In this document: positions 24,352-32,770 of the stretch, in pieces
Numbering within the stretch: the stretch's first letter is position 1
Layout: each line of letters starts with the position of its first letter
Assembly (NCBI GenBank): GCA_903918195.1
Contig: CAIXDS010000330.1
Span: forward strand, 21,598-85,597
DNA: 64,000 nt
DNA from: an uncultured Acetobacteraceae bacterium
GTDB taxonomy: Bacteria > Pseudomonadota > Alphaproteobacteria > Acetobacterales > Acetobacteraceae
Direction: 5' to 3'
Made by a program: the position numbers and the translations under genes
The notes under the pieces: model-generated
What the model saw: the letters and a program-made list of their open reading frames with translations, nothing else
Told to the model about the DNA's origin: nothing
The model's database searches: none

Positions 24352-25556
24352 CGGTTCGATCCCCCGAAAGTCGCGTAGCCTGTCGCCGGCCGCGGGGCGG
24401 CGCCTTCGGATGTGGCGTCGTATTCGGCCATGTCGAGCGCGGTGTGCAGCACCTGGCCGCGCCACTCGACCCGGTCGCTGACGTAGCTGGCGGCGAACAC
24501 GGCCATGCTCAGCAGGTCGCGCAGCGGCAGAAGCCAGATCGGCGCCGGGGTTGCAAGCCCGCATCGCACAAGGCCGAGCCGTGCCTGAAGCCCGCGTGCC
24601 GCCGCTGCCCGCCCGGCCCAAACGAGGGAAAAACCGGCCAGCGCCCACGGTGCGCCACCCGAGAGCAGCACCGCGAGTGCCGCCCACGCGAGCGGGTGCT
24701 GGATCAACGAGGCGGCGTATTCCGCCGGCACCAGAGCCTGAATGGTGCGCGCCCAGCGCAGTTCATGCTGGAACAGGCTGCTCAGCCCGGTCTCCGGCAC
24801 GGTGGTGGCGCACACGGTGTGCGCCAGGCGCACCGCCAGCCCGTGCTCCCGCACCAACCGACCCAGCACGTTGTCGTCGGCCAGATGCTGCACCAGGGCG
24901 GCAAACCCGCCGATCGCCGCCAGCGTCTGGCGCCGCAGCGCCATGGTGGCGCCGAGGCAGTCCTGCCGCCCCAGCGCGCGCGCCAGCAGCGCGCCGGGCA
25001 GGAAGGTATGGGTGATGGCGGTGGCCCCCAGCCGCGCCGCCAGGCTGCGATTGGCCGGCAAGCCGGAATAGACCGTCGTCACCAGTCCGCTGCCGGGCAG
25101 CGCCAGCGTATCGGCAAGGCACGCCAGGTAGTCCGGCAGGGCGTGCACGTCGCTGTCGGCGATCACCAGCACATCGTACCTGGCCGCCGGCAGCATGTTC
25201 ATCAGATTGCCGATCTTGCGGTTCTCGCCATGCTGCGCGCGATCGATCACCAGGGCGATGTCGCAGCCGGGAAACCGTGCCTGCAGCCGCCGTACCACGG
25301 CAATCGCCGGGTCGGCCGGGTCCTGCACGCCGCAGACCAGCTGGTAGCAGGGGTAATCCTGCGTGCAGATGCTGGCGAGCGCCGCCTCCAGCATCGGCTC
25401 GTCGCCGTGCAGAGGCTTCAGCACGGTCATCGGCGGGCGCGGCCCGCCCGGAAGCGGCGCGGCGGCAGCAAAGCGGCGGGCCGTCCACCATCCGGCGGCG
25501 GCCTGTGCGAGTCCGGCCGCGGCGATCGCCTCGGCGGTAACAGCCAGCCACGTCAT
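24348..25556 (-). CDS. hpnI: Hopanoid biosynthesis glycosyltransferase HpnI
   Basis: This 402-residue membrane glycosyltransferase of the ceramide-glucosyltransferase type (GT21-like) has an N-terminal membrane helix (LAVTAEAIAAAGLAQAAAGW). The GT-A domain shows VLKPLHGDEPML, the nucleotide-sugar DxD as VIADSDVHALPDYL, and RALGRQDCLGATMALRR. The C-terminal Q/RxxRW-like motif is HELRWARTIQALVP. Helices near the C-terminus complete the layout. It is thought to add N-acetylglucosamine to bacteriohopanetetrol, before HpnK deacetylates it and HpnJ reshapes the ring. It starts four bases after the hpnM stop, consistent with one transcript hpnM-I-J-K. Confidence 0.95.
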   Translation of the reverse strand: MTWLAVTAEAIAAAGLAQAAAGWWTARRFAAAAPLPGGPRPPMTVLKPLHGDEPMLEAALASICTQDYPCYQLVCGVQDPADPAIAVVRRLQARFPGCDIALVIDRAQHGENRKIGNLMNMLPAARYDVLVIADSDVHALPDYLACLADTLALPGSGLVTTVYSGLPANRSLAARLGATAITHTFLPGALLARALGRQDCLGATMALRRQTLAAIGGFAALVQHLADDNVLGRLVREHGLAVRLAHTVCATTVPETGLSSLFQHELRWARTIQALVPAEYAASLIQHPLAWAALAVLLSGGAPWALAGFSLVWAGRAAAARGLQARLGLVRCGLATPAPIWLLPLRDLLSMAVFAASYVSDRVEWRGQVLHTALDMAEYDATSEGAAPRPATGYATFGGSNR

Positions 25557-25560
25557 TGCG

Positions 25561-26169
25561 CTAATCCGTCTGTCCCGCCGCGAGCCGTATCACCTTGCTG
25601 CGCAGCGAGGTGATCAGCGGCCCCGCCTCGCCACCGCCCAGCAGCGCCCGGAAATCCGAACGCTGCACCGCCACCCGGCTGATCGAGCCGTTCAACAGCA
25701 CGTCGATGATCTTCCAGCTGCCGCTGTCGCGGCTGACCACGTAATCCAGCTTCAGCACATCGCCGGAAGCCTGCACCAGCCGGGTCTGCACCACCTCGTC
25801 ATTGCCGACGTGCCGCGTATCCGGAAGGATGTCGAGGCGTTCGCCGTTATAATCGTCGAAATTGGCGACATAGCTGGCCACCGTGAACTGGGTGAACACG
25901 TCCAGCAGTTCGTCCTGCACCGGCGACGGAAACGCGGCAAACCGCAGCCCCACGGAGCTGCCCAGAATACGCGGCAGGTCGAAGGCCGCCTGGACCACCG
26001 CGGTCATCATCCGCATCCGCTGGGCGAAGCTGGTGCTGCGACCGGCGTGCATGACAGCCAGGATGCCCTGGTTAATCGCCTCGACCGGCGCCGAGGCGGG
26101 GCTTTGGGCGAATGCGGCGGTGGGCGCGAGCAGCACCATCAGGGCGAGCAGCCGGCGACGGGTTGTCAT
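25561..26169 (-). CDS. hpnM: Hopanoid-associated periplasmic protein HpnM (MlaC/Ttg2-like)
   Basis: This 202-residue protein has a signal peptide (MTTRRRLLALMVLLAPTAAFA). The mature part matches the MlaC/toluene-tolerance fold: FAQRMRMMTAVVQAAFDLPR, then VQDELLDVFTQFTVASYVANF and SGSWKIIDVLLNGSISRVAV. MlaC proteins carry phospholipids across the periplasm, and HpnM is proposed to do this for hopanoids. Its usual partner HpnN (an RND transporter) is not in the window. The start at 26169 is chosen because the signal peptide begins there. About 255 mostly unassigned bases separate it from the TetR gene and may hold its promoter. Confidence 0.92.
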   Translation of the reverse strand: MTTRRRLLALMVLLAPTAAFAQSPASAPVEAINQGILAVMHAGRSTSFAQRMRMMTAVVQAAFDLPRILGSSVGLRFAAFPSPVQDELLDVFTQFTVASYVANFDDYNGERLDILPDTRHVGNDEVVQTRLVQASGDVLKLDYVVSRDSGSWKIIDVLLNGSISRVAVQRSDFRALLGGGEAGPLITSLRSKVIRLAAGQTD

Positions 26170-26425
26170 GCTCAGGCTGCCGCGGCCCCGAAGGCCATGT
26201 CCCGGGGAATCAGCCGACGCGGGTTGAGAAGGGAGGGCGTCGTCACGGGCCAGCGGTTCCTCTCGGCAGGGACATGCTTGTTGCGAAATTGCCACAGCAC
26301 TAACAGGACACCACGCATGTCCGGGGTTGGAAGCCGAGGAACCACCATCTCGAACGCGGAAGTTTCCGGCAAACGGCGTACCGTTGCACACCTTTGCGGC
26401 GCAATCCAGTCCAGCATTTCCCTCC

Positions 26426-27049
26426 CTAGCCGCCGAACAGGTAGGTCGCAAGCAGATGTTTGGCTTCGGTGATGATGCGGGCGCGATCGGCCGGGTTTGC
26501 CTGTTCAAACGCGAAGGCCAGCAGCCGGTCGCCGATTTCGGTGGCGATGCGCAGGCGAAAGGCAAAGCTGTCCGAGGCTTCGATGTCGAACGCCCCGGCG
26601 ACGAATTCCTGGATGGTCGCGGCCACCTTGACCCCGGCATAGTCGTCGCGCGTCGGTCGGCTGACGTAGCGTCCGCCGCCGGCGGCACCAAAGGCGAGGA
26701 TGCGGAAATCCGGATTCGCCTCGAGATAGGCAACGAAGGCATCGATCACCGTGCCGAGGAAGCTGGGCGCATCTTTTGGCAAGGCAGCCATGAGAATTCC
26801 GGCGAGGCGCTCCTGGAACGATTCCATGTGACGCACGGCGATGGCATCGACGATCGCCTGCTTGTCCGGAAAGAAACGATAGAGAGCGCCGACCGAGAGC
26901 CCGGCGGCCGAGGCAATCTGTGCCGTGGTCAGCGCCTCCACCGCCGCGCCACCGGCCAGCAGCGACGAGGCGGCCGACAGCACCCGCTGCACGGTGCCCT
27001 GGCTGCGTTCCTGGACGGGGCTGCGCCGCCGCGGCGCGTCGCTGTTCAT
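26426..27049 (-). CDS. TetR-family transcriptional regulator
   Basis: This 207-residue protein has an N-terminal helix-turn-helix of TetR type: RVLSAASSLLAGGAAVEALT, then TTAQIASAAGLSVGALYRFF, and PDKQAIVDAIAVRH. The C-terminal ligand domain is all-helical and not assigned. It lies between hpnM (same strand) and hpnH (divergent), so it is the obvious candidate regulator for hopanoid side-chain genes. The 20-bp palindrome at 27116-27135 is a likely operator. The ligand is unknown; a lipid or isoprenoid is a guess from context. Confidence 0.9.
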   Translation of the reverse strand: MNSDAPRRRSPVQERSQGTVQRVLSAASSLLAGGAAVEALTTAQIASAAGLSVGALYRFFPDKQAIVDAIAVRHMESFQERLAGILMAALPKDAPSFLGTVIDAFVAYLEANPDFRILAFGAAGGGRYVSRPTRDDYAGVKVAATIQEFVAGAFDIEASDSFAFRLRIATEIGDRLLAFAFEQANPADRARIITEAKHLLATYLFGG

Positions 27050-27084
27050 GCGCCCGGTTTACTGAAGTTATGCGCACGTCACAA

Positions 27085-27135
27085 TTGACAGGCGCGCGTG
27101 GCGTAGGGCAGAACGCGAACGCGACGTCGTGTTCG
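27085..27135. promoter_or_regulatory. hpnH promoter region with TetR-type palindrome
   Basis: TTGACA at 27085-27090 is a good -35 for hpnH; the -10 about 17 bases later (around 27108) is weak. A near-perfect 20-bp palindrome, CGAACGCGACGTCGTGTTCG at 27116-27135 (9 of 10 pairs match), lies 29 bases before the hpnH start and next to the divergent tetR promoter. Its size and place fit a TetR operator; function is inferred. Confidence 0.55.
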
Positions 27136-27164
27136 TTTGGTGCAGAGCACAAGGGAGCCGCACA

Positions 27165-28328
27165 GTGTCCGTCCCCGTGAACCAGATTGTGCGCGTCGGC
27201 GCCTATGTGGTGAAGCAGCACCTGCTCGGCCGCCGGCGCTACCCGCTGGTGCTCATGCTGGAGCCGCTGTTCCGCTGCAACCTGGCCTGTGCGGGCTGCG
27301 GCAAAATCGATTATCCGGCCGAGATCCTGAACCAGCGGCTATCGGTACAGGAATGTCTGGACGCGGTTGATTCGTGCGGCGCACCCGTGGTGGCGATCGC
27401 CGGCGGCGAACCGCTGCTGCATAAGGAATTGCCGGAAATCGTCGGGCAGATCCTGGCGCGCGGCAAGTTCGTATATCTGTGCACGAACGGGCTGCTGTTG
27501 GAAAAAAAGCTCGATCTCTACCAGCCGCACCGCAACTTCGCCTGGGACGTGCATCTCGACGGCGACCGCGAGATGCATGATCGCGCGGTCAGCCAGGACG
27601 GCACCTATGACCGGGCGGTGTCGGCCATCACGGCGGCCAAGGCGCGCGGCTTCCGGGTGTGCATCAACACCACCCTGTTCGACGGCGCGAAGCCTGAGCG
27701 CGTGGCGGCGTTCCTGGACGATGTGACGGCGATCGGCATTGACGGGGTGATGATTTCACCGGGCTATGCCTATGAACGCGCGCCGGACCGGGCGCATTTC
27801 CTCAACCGGCAGAAATCGAAGCAGTTGTTCCGCGATGTCTTCCGGGCCGGGCGCGGACGCGGCTGGAAGTTCAACCAGTCCTCGCTGTTTTTGGATTTTC
27901 TCGCCGGGAACCAACGCTATCTGTGCACGCCCTGGGGCAAGCCGACACGTAACGTGTTCGGCTGGCAGCGCCCCTGCTATCTGCTTGGCGAGGGCTTTGC
28001 GAAGACCTATGCCGAGCTGATGGCGACCACCGACTGGGACAAATACGGCACCGGCAACTACGAGAAATGCGCCGATTGCATGGTGCATTCCGGCTACGAG
28101 GCGACCGCGGTGGTCGATGCGGTGCGCAATCCCTGGAAGACGCTGCTGGTGGCATTGCGCGGCCCGCGCACCGAGGGGGCGATGGCGCCGGAAATCTCCC
28201 TCGAGGGTCAGCGCCCAGCCGATTACGTGTTCAGCCGCCATGTGCAGGACACTATGGCGACGCTCGCGCCCCAGCCTCCCCCCGAGGATGAGCACGCGGC
28301 AATGCAGGTGGCGGAACTCGCCGACTGA
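27165..28328 (+). CDS. hpnH: Adenosyl-hopene transferase HpnH (radical SAM)
   Basis: This 387-residue radical SAM enzyme starts at GTG 27165 with AAGGGAG seven bases upstream. The 4Fe-4S cysteines are C38, C42 and C45 (RCNLACAGC). Family features include IAGGEPLLHKELPEIV, HLDGDREMHDRAV and CINTTLFDGAKPE, with a C-terminal CYLLGEGFAKTYAEL and CADCMVHSGYEATAV. HpnH attaches 5'-deoxyadenosine from SAM to diploptene, giving adenosylhopane, the first step of extended side-chain synthesis. Its stop abuts the hpnG stop (TGA directly followed by TCA), so the two converge. Confidence 0.97.
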   Translation: MSVPVNQIVRVGAYVVKQHLLGRRRYPLVLMLEPLFRCNLACAGCGKIDYPAEILNQRLSVQECLDAVDSCGAPVVAIAGGEPLLHKELPEIVGQILARGKFVYLCTNGLLLEKKLDLYQPHRNFAWDVHLDGDREMHDRAVSQDGTYDRAVSAITAAKARGFRVCINTTLFDGAKPERVAAFLDDVTAIGIDGVMISPGYAYERAPDRAHFLNRQKSKQLFRDVFRAGRGRGWKFNQSSLFLDFLAGNQRYLCTPWGKPTRNVFGWQRPCYLLGEGFAKTYAELMATTDWDKYGTGNYEKCADCMVHSGYEATAVVDAVRNPWKTLLVALRGPRTEGAMAPEISLEGQRPADYVFSRHVQDTMATLAPQPPPEDEHAAMQVAELAD

Positions 28329-28949
28329 TCAGCCGGCCTGGACGCACCGTTTCAGCGCCGCCCGCGCGGCGGCGGCGTCGCGGCCGAGGGCGATGAGGGA
28401 AGGCACCTGTCCGGGGCGCCGCGCCACCGAGGCCAGCACGCGCAACAACCCGATGGCACCGCGCCCGTCCAGCGCGACCAGGGCGGCCGGCGGCAGCGTC
28501 CGCCCGGCCGGGTCGCAAACGGCCCGCAGCACCGCGAACGGCATCCCGTGCCGGGCGGCGACGCGGGCGACGGCGCCGCTTTCCAGGTCGATGGCCCCTG
28601 CCCCCGTGCTGGCGAACAACCGCGCTTTTTCCCCCGCATCGGCCACGATCGCCGACCCCGCGAGCAAGCTGCCGGCGCGCGGACCGAACCGGGCCGACAG
28701 GTTCGGGTCGGTGGGGTAGCGGCGGTCACCCTCGAGCACCGCTTCCGCTATCACGATGTCGCCGGGGCGCAGCGCCGGGTCGAGCCCGCCGGCAAGCCCG
28801 AAACTGACCAGCCCCTGCACGTTCTGTTGGACCAGCCATTCGGCCGCCGCTTCCGCCCCGTCCGGCATCCCGCCGCCGGCCCGCGCCAGCCCGAGCGGTT
28901 GGGCGAGCCGTGCCTCGGCGGCCAGGCCGGTGACGATACCCAGGGTCAT
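28329..28949 (-). CDS. hpnG: Hopanoid-associated phosphorylase HpnG
   Basis: This 206-residue protein is of the nucleoside phosphorylase superfamily (MTA/SAH nucleosidase-like). It has LGIVTGLAAEARLA, then LVSFGLAGGLDPALRPGDIV, then AIDLESGAVARVAARHGMPF (active-site ESG region) and AVLRAVCDPAGR. HpnG removes adenine from adenosylhopane, leaving ribosylhopane. The start at 28949 is the family position; a longer ORF reaches 29099, but its extra part is not conserved. It is transcribed in the same direction as shc, but a pair of tiny membrane ORFs lies between. Confidence 0.95.
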   Translation of the reverse strand: MTLGIVTGLAAEARLAQPLGLARAGGGMPDGAEAAAEWLVQQNVQGLVSFGLAGGLDPALRPGDIVIAEAVLEGDRRYPTDPNLSARFGPRAGSLLAGSAIVADAGEKARLFASTGAGAIDLESGAVARVAARHGMPFAVLRAVCDPAGRTLPPAALVALDGRGAIGLLRVLASVARRPGQVPSLIALGRDAAAARAALKRCVQAG

Positions 28950-29002
28950 GCGGCCGATCAGCCCGGACTGGGGAATGCGGACGGCATCGGGAGGGAAGAC
29001 GC

Positions 29003-29128
29003 TCAGGTCTTGCTTGCGCGGTCGCGGCGATCCAGCCTTCTGACCCACCACACGGCGCACCATCCGAGACCCGCGGCGACCAGCGGGGCTGAGAGCCAAT
29101 AGATCGTGAACAATGTCGTGTCGGTCAT
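29003..29128 (-). CDS. Tiny membrane protein (41 residues)
   Basis: This ORF (MTDTTLFTIYWLSAPLVAAG to RRDRASKT) has one strong membrane helix followed by WWVRRLDRRDR, a basic C-terminus that would sit in the cytoplasm. It starts at ATG 29128, whose A is the last base of the stop codon of the ORF in front (TAATG), which supports coupled translation. It precedes hpnG by about 50 bases. No family is recognised; it may be an accessory subunit of some membrane complex. Confidence 0.5.
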   Translation of the reverse strand: MTDTTLFTIYWLSAPLVAAGLGWCAVWWVRRLDRRDRASKT

Positions 29129-29373
29129 TATCTCAACAGAGCAAGCGGCTGCCGGGCAGCGAGGTGGAGCGACAAAGCGCCGAGCACCCCAATGGGAGCA
29201 CCGGCCAGGAACGCCCACAAGGTTCCCCCGGAATGCCCGCCAGTGTAGAGGAATGCGGCGGCTGGCGCCACCACCCAGAGGGTGAAGAAGCTCGCCGCGC
29301 ACGTGTTCAACAGGTTCGCCAGCAGCTTCATCCTCTCGTTCCAGATCATGTCGCGCACGCCCGGCATTGCCAT
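29128..29373 (-). CDS. Small membrane protein with two helices
   Basis: This protein has about 81 residues from ATG 29373; ATG 29349 (MIWNERMKLLANLLN) and TTG 29391 are alternatives in the same frame. The MIWNERMKLLANLLN segment is amphipathic. It is followed by two helices (ASFFTLWVVAPAAAFLY and FLAGAPIGVLGALSLHLAAR). Its stop shares a base with the next ORF's start (TAATG). It is unrecognised, but small proteins with a similar NERxKLLAxxLN opening occur in alphaproteobacteria. The pair sits between shc and hpnG, so a link to hopanoid membranes is possible but unproven. Confidence 0.55.
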   Translation of the reverse strand: MAMPGVRDMIWNERMKLLANLLNTCAASFFTLWVVAPAAAFLYTGGHSGGTLWAFLAGAPIGVLGALSLHLAARQPLALLR

Positions 29374-29542
29374 CGCCCATTCACTTGTCAATCAGTTGTA
29401 TGGGCGGATGTAGAGTGAAACACTGCGCTTGAGCGCCGTCTCTCTCGAGATGGTGCCGTTGAACCAGGGACTCGTTTTCCAAAAGCCTATGTAGGGTAGG
29501 CGCTTGCAACCGCAAACAAAGCAAAGGCTTCCCCCCGCCCCC

Positions 29543-31489
29543 TCAGAACCCCCAGGCCACCCGCCGCTCGTTGCTGCGTCGCAGGGTGCGGTAGCGCGCC
29601 AGCGCCATCAGCGGGAAAAACAGCTTGTACCCATGGTACCGCAGGTAGAAAACCCGAGGGAACCCCACCGCCGTGTACGGCGCCTCGTCCCACTCCCCGT
29701 CCGGCTTCTGCTGCGCCGCCAGCCAGGCGATGCCGCGCGCCACCGACGGATGGTCCGCCTCGCCCGCCGCCATCAGCGCCAGCAGCGCCCAGGCGGTCTG
29801 GCTCGGGTTGCTGCGGTGATAGCGGCCGCGCGGGGCATGGGCGTAGCTCTCGTTGTCCTCACCCCAGCCGCCATCCTCGCGCTGCGTCTCGACCAGGAAG
29901 CCCACCGCCCGGCGAATCGCCGGGTCGTCATGCGCCACCCCGGCCGCGTTCAACGCGCCCAGTACGCTCCAGGTGCCATAGATATAGTTGGTGCCCCAGC
30001 GGCCGAACCAGGAGCCGTCCGCCTCCTGCTCCGAGCGTAGCCAGGACACCGCCCGGGCAATCACCGGATCGTCCGCCGCCATGCCGGCCTGCGCCAGGAA
30101 CGCCACACAACGCGCGGTCACGTCGGCGGTCGATGGGTCCAACAGGGCGCCGTGGTCGGCGAAGGGGATGTGATTGAGGTAGTCGTGATTGTTGTCGGCG
30201 TCGAAGGCGCCCCAGCCGCCGTCGCGCCCCTGCATGCCCACCACCCAGTCGCGCGCCCGGCGCACCGCCTCGGCCAGGGCCGGGTCATCGCCCTTTTCCG
30301 CCAGATGCCGGTGCAGCAGCAGGCCCACCGCGGCGGTGTCGTCCACGTCGGGGTAGTGCGCGTTTTCGTACTGGAACGCCCAGCCCCCGGGCACGGCGTG
30401 CGGACGCGAAACCGCCCAGTCGCCGACCACGTCGAGCACCTGTTTGCTCTGCAGCCAGGCGCTGGCGGCAGCGACCGAGGGGGTATCGCCGCCATCGGCC
30501 TCGGCCACCGCGTGCCCGGCCAGGCTGGTATCCCATACCGGCGACAGGCAGGGCTGGCAGTATGCCCTGTCTTCCTCCACCACCAGCAATTTGCGGATGG
30601 CCGCCCAGGCGATCGCCGCGTCCGGATGGTCGGGGGGATACCCCAGCGTGTCGAACATCATCACCGTGTTGGCCATCGCCGGGTAGATGCCGCCTAAGCC
30701 ATCCTCGCCGTTCAGCCGCTCGGTCACGAACCGCACCGACCAGTCGATCGCCCGGCGGCGGATGGCGGGCGGAAAAAACGGCTCGGCGGTGCGCACCACG
30801 CCGTCGAGATATTTGAAGAACCGCCCCCAGGCCGAGCGGTACGGCCCGCGAATCCAGTCGCGCACCTGCGCGGGCCTGGTGCGGAACAGTTCCTGAATGT
30901 GCACGCCGCGCGGATTGCGGGCGCGCGGCCGCAGCGCCATCAGCACCACCAGCGGCACGATGACGGTGCGCGACCAGTACGACACCTTGTCCAGGTGGAA
31001 CGGAAACCAGTGCGGCAACAGCACCAGTTCCACCGGCATGCACGGCACCGCGTGCCACGGCACCTCGCCGTACAGCGCCAGTTGCGCCCGGGTAAACACG
31101 TTGGTCCGCTCCGCCCCGCCGGCGGCCAGGATGGCGTCCCGCGCCCGCACCATGTGCGGGGCGTCGGGGGAATCGCCGATCATCTTCAGGGCGAAATAGG
31201 CTTTTGTGCTGGCCGAGAGGTCGAAGGCGCCGTCATGGAACAGCGGCCAACCGCCATGCGCACCCTGAATCGAGCGCAGATACACGGCGATCTTGCCCTG
31301 CAGGTCGGCGTCCGCGCGGTCGAGAAAATGCTCCAGCAGAACGAATTCGGCCGGGATGGTGGCGTCGGCCTCGAGTTCGAACACCCAGTGCCCGTCCGGC
31401 TTCTGACGGCGCAACAAGGCGTCGCGTGCGCGGTCGACCGCGTCCGCAAGCTGCGCGGGATGGGGCGCGAGCAGAATATCTCTTGGCAA
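29543..31489 (-). CDS. shc: Squalene-hopene cyclase
   Basis: This 648-residue monotopic membrane enzyme (HpnF) cyclises squalene to hopene and diplopterol. The catalytic acid motif is D381-V-D383-D384 in YPDVDDTAAVGLL. Several QW repeats are visible, such as GDWAVSRPHAVPGGWAFQYE, GRDGGWGAFDADN, EADGSWFGRWGTNY, QREDGGWGEDNESY and KPDGEWDEAPYTA. The length fits bacterial cyclases (about 630-660 residues). The start appears to be TTG 31489 (MPRDILLA), 21 bases after the hpnE stop; no in-frame ATG fits. It ends with a motif near YHGYKLFFPLMALARY typical of the family. Confidence 0.97.
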   Translation of the reverse strand: MPRDILLAPHPAQLADAVDRARDALLRRQKPDGHWVFELEADATIPAEFVLLEHFLDRADADLQGKIAVYLRSIQGAHGGWPLFHDGAFDLSASTKAYFALKMIGDSPDAPHMVRARDAILAAGGAERTNVFTRAQLALYGEVPWHAVPCMPVELVLLPHWFPFHLDKVSYWSRTVIVPLVVLMALRPRARNPRGVHIQELFRTRPAQVRDWIRGPYRSAWGRFFKYLDGVVRTAEPFFPPAIRRRAIDWSVRFVTERLNGEDGLGGIYPAMANTVMMFDTLGYPPDHPDAAIAWAAIRKLLVVEEDRAYCQPCLSPVWDTSLAGHAVAEADGGDTPSVAAASAWLQSKQVLDVVGDWAVSRPHAVPGGWAFQYENAHYPDVDDTAAVGLLLHRHLAEKGDDPALAEAVRRARDWVVGMQGRDGGWGAFDADNNHDYLNHIPFADHGALLDPSTADVTARCVAFLAQAGMAADDPVIARAVSWLRSEQEADGSWFGRWGTNYIYGTWSVLGALNAAGVAHDDPAIRRAVGFLVETQREDGGWGEDNESYAHAPRGRYHRSNPSQTAWALLALMAAGEADHPSVARGIAWLAAQQKPDGEWDEAPYTAVGFPRVFYLRYHGYKLFFPLMALARYRTLRRSNERRVAWGF

Positions 31490-31510
31490 GGCAACGGCCC
31501 CCGTCTTCGG

Positions 31511-32770
31511 TCAGGCGCCGGCCAGGATCGCGGCGGCGGCAGCGTACCCGGAGTTGATCGCACCTTCGATCGTTCCGGGCAAGCCCGTGTTGGTCCAGTC
31601 GCCGGCCAGCACGAGGTTGTGCGCGCCGCCGGTCTCCGCCGGCCAGCGCGGGCCGGGCCGCCGCCGCTCCTGCGCGGCGGTGGCGGCGAAGGTGGCGCGC
31701 CGTTCCTTCACCACCCGCATCGGCGGCATGGCGTCCCCGAGAAGCAGCGCCGCGCGCACATCCGGCCAGACACGCCCGGCCAGGTCCTCGGCCGGGAGGT
31801 CAACGATCCGGTTGGCGGCGCTGATGGTGACCGAGACGATATTCTCCTTCACGAAGATCCACTCCGCGGTGCCGCCCAGCACGCCGATGAACCCGGCCTC
31901 GCCGGGCTCGGCATCGGTGCGGAAATGCAGGTTCACGATCGCCTGGAATTCGTCCGGGGCTAACAGGCCGGGCACCAGCGTCGCGGCGACCCAGGGCGGG
32001 GCAGCCATCACCACCGCCTCGTCCGGTCCGACCGGCATCGCGCCGTCGGCGGTCCCCAGCGCTGTCACCCGTTTTGCTTCCTGCTGCAGCGCCGCCACCC
32101 GGCAGCCCGTTCGCAGCCGGCCGCCGCGCGCCTCGAGCCACGCCACCGCCGGGTCGATGAAACTTTCGGACAGGCCCTCGCGCGGGAAGCGCGGGATACA
32201 GGCCCGCCCCCCCTTCAGCAGCGTCTGGTCCACTACGGCGCACAGCAGCCGCGCCAGCGCCGCGTCCGGCGGGGTATTCAGCGCGGCCACCGCCAGCGGC
32301 TCCAGCAGCCGCTTGTACAGCGTCCCGTTTGAATCGAGCGCCTCGGCGACGGTCATGTCCGCCCCGGCCCGGCGCAGGGCGAGCAAGGAAAAATAGTCGC
32401 GCAAACGGGTGCCGGGCACGCGGCGGCTGCGGCGGAACATCCACCACGGCACCAGACCAAGGTCGGGCGCCACCGTCCAGCGCTCACCGGTGGCGAGGTC
32501 GATGAACGGAAAGCAGGGCACGTCCGGCCCGCCAAGCGTAGCGCGGGCGCCGATCGTGTCGAGATAGGTCATGGCGGCTTGATTGCCGGACAGCAGCAGG
32601 TGGTTGCCGTTGTCGATGCGGCAGCCCAGCGCGCGATCGAAATACGACCGGCAGCGCCCGCCGGCAGCCGGTCCGGCCTCATACAGCGTCGCCGCCACGC
32701 CCTGCCCCGCCAGCGCGACCGCGGTGGCCAGCCCGGCCAGCCCGGCGCCGACGACGTGAACGCGCCTCAC
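31511..32770 (-). CDS. hpnE: Hydroxysqualene dehydroxylase HpnE
   Basis: This 419-residue FAD-dependent amine-oxidase/desaturase-like protein starts at GTG 32770 (VRRVHVVGAGLAGLATAVAL). The dinucleotide-binding GAGLAG is followed by YEAGPAAGGRCRSYFD. The C-terminal FAD segment is NLVLAGDWTNTGLPGTIEGA. HpnE reduces hydroxysqualene to squalene in the HpnC-HpnD-HpnE route. Its start overlaps the hpnD stop (GTGA). Length and motif order are complete. Confidence 0.95.
   Translation of the reverse strand: MRRVHVVGAGLAGLATAVALAGQGVAATLYEAGPAAGGRCRSYFDRALGCRIDNGNHLLLSGNQAAMTYLDTIGARATLGGPDVPCFPFIDLATGERWTVAPDLGLVPWWMFRRSRRVPGTRLRDYFSLLALRRAGADMTVAEALDSNGTLYKRLLEPLAVAALNTPPDAALARLLCAVVDQTLLKGGRACIPRFPREGLSESFIDPAVAWLEARGGRLRTGCRVAALQQEAKRVTALGTADGAMPVGPDEAVVMAAPPWVAATLVPGLLAPDEFQAIVNLHFRTDAEPGEAGFIGVLGGTAEWIFVKENIVSVTISAANRIVDLPAEDLAGRVWPDVRAALLLGDAMPPMRVVKERRATFAATAAQERRRPGPRWPAETGGAHNLVLAGDWTNTGLPGTIEGAINSGYAAAAAILAGA

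Noticed and set aside
26172..26417. 81-codon - strand ORF between tetR and hpnM
   Set aside because: No conserved features and no operon-like spacing on its upstream side; more likely the leader or promoter region of hpnM.
29430..29510. tRNA-like stretch upstream of the small membrane ORFs
   Set aside because: No cloverleaf could be drawn; the T-arm and acceptor stem are missing.
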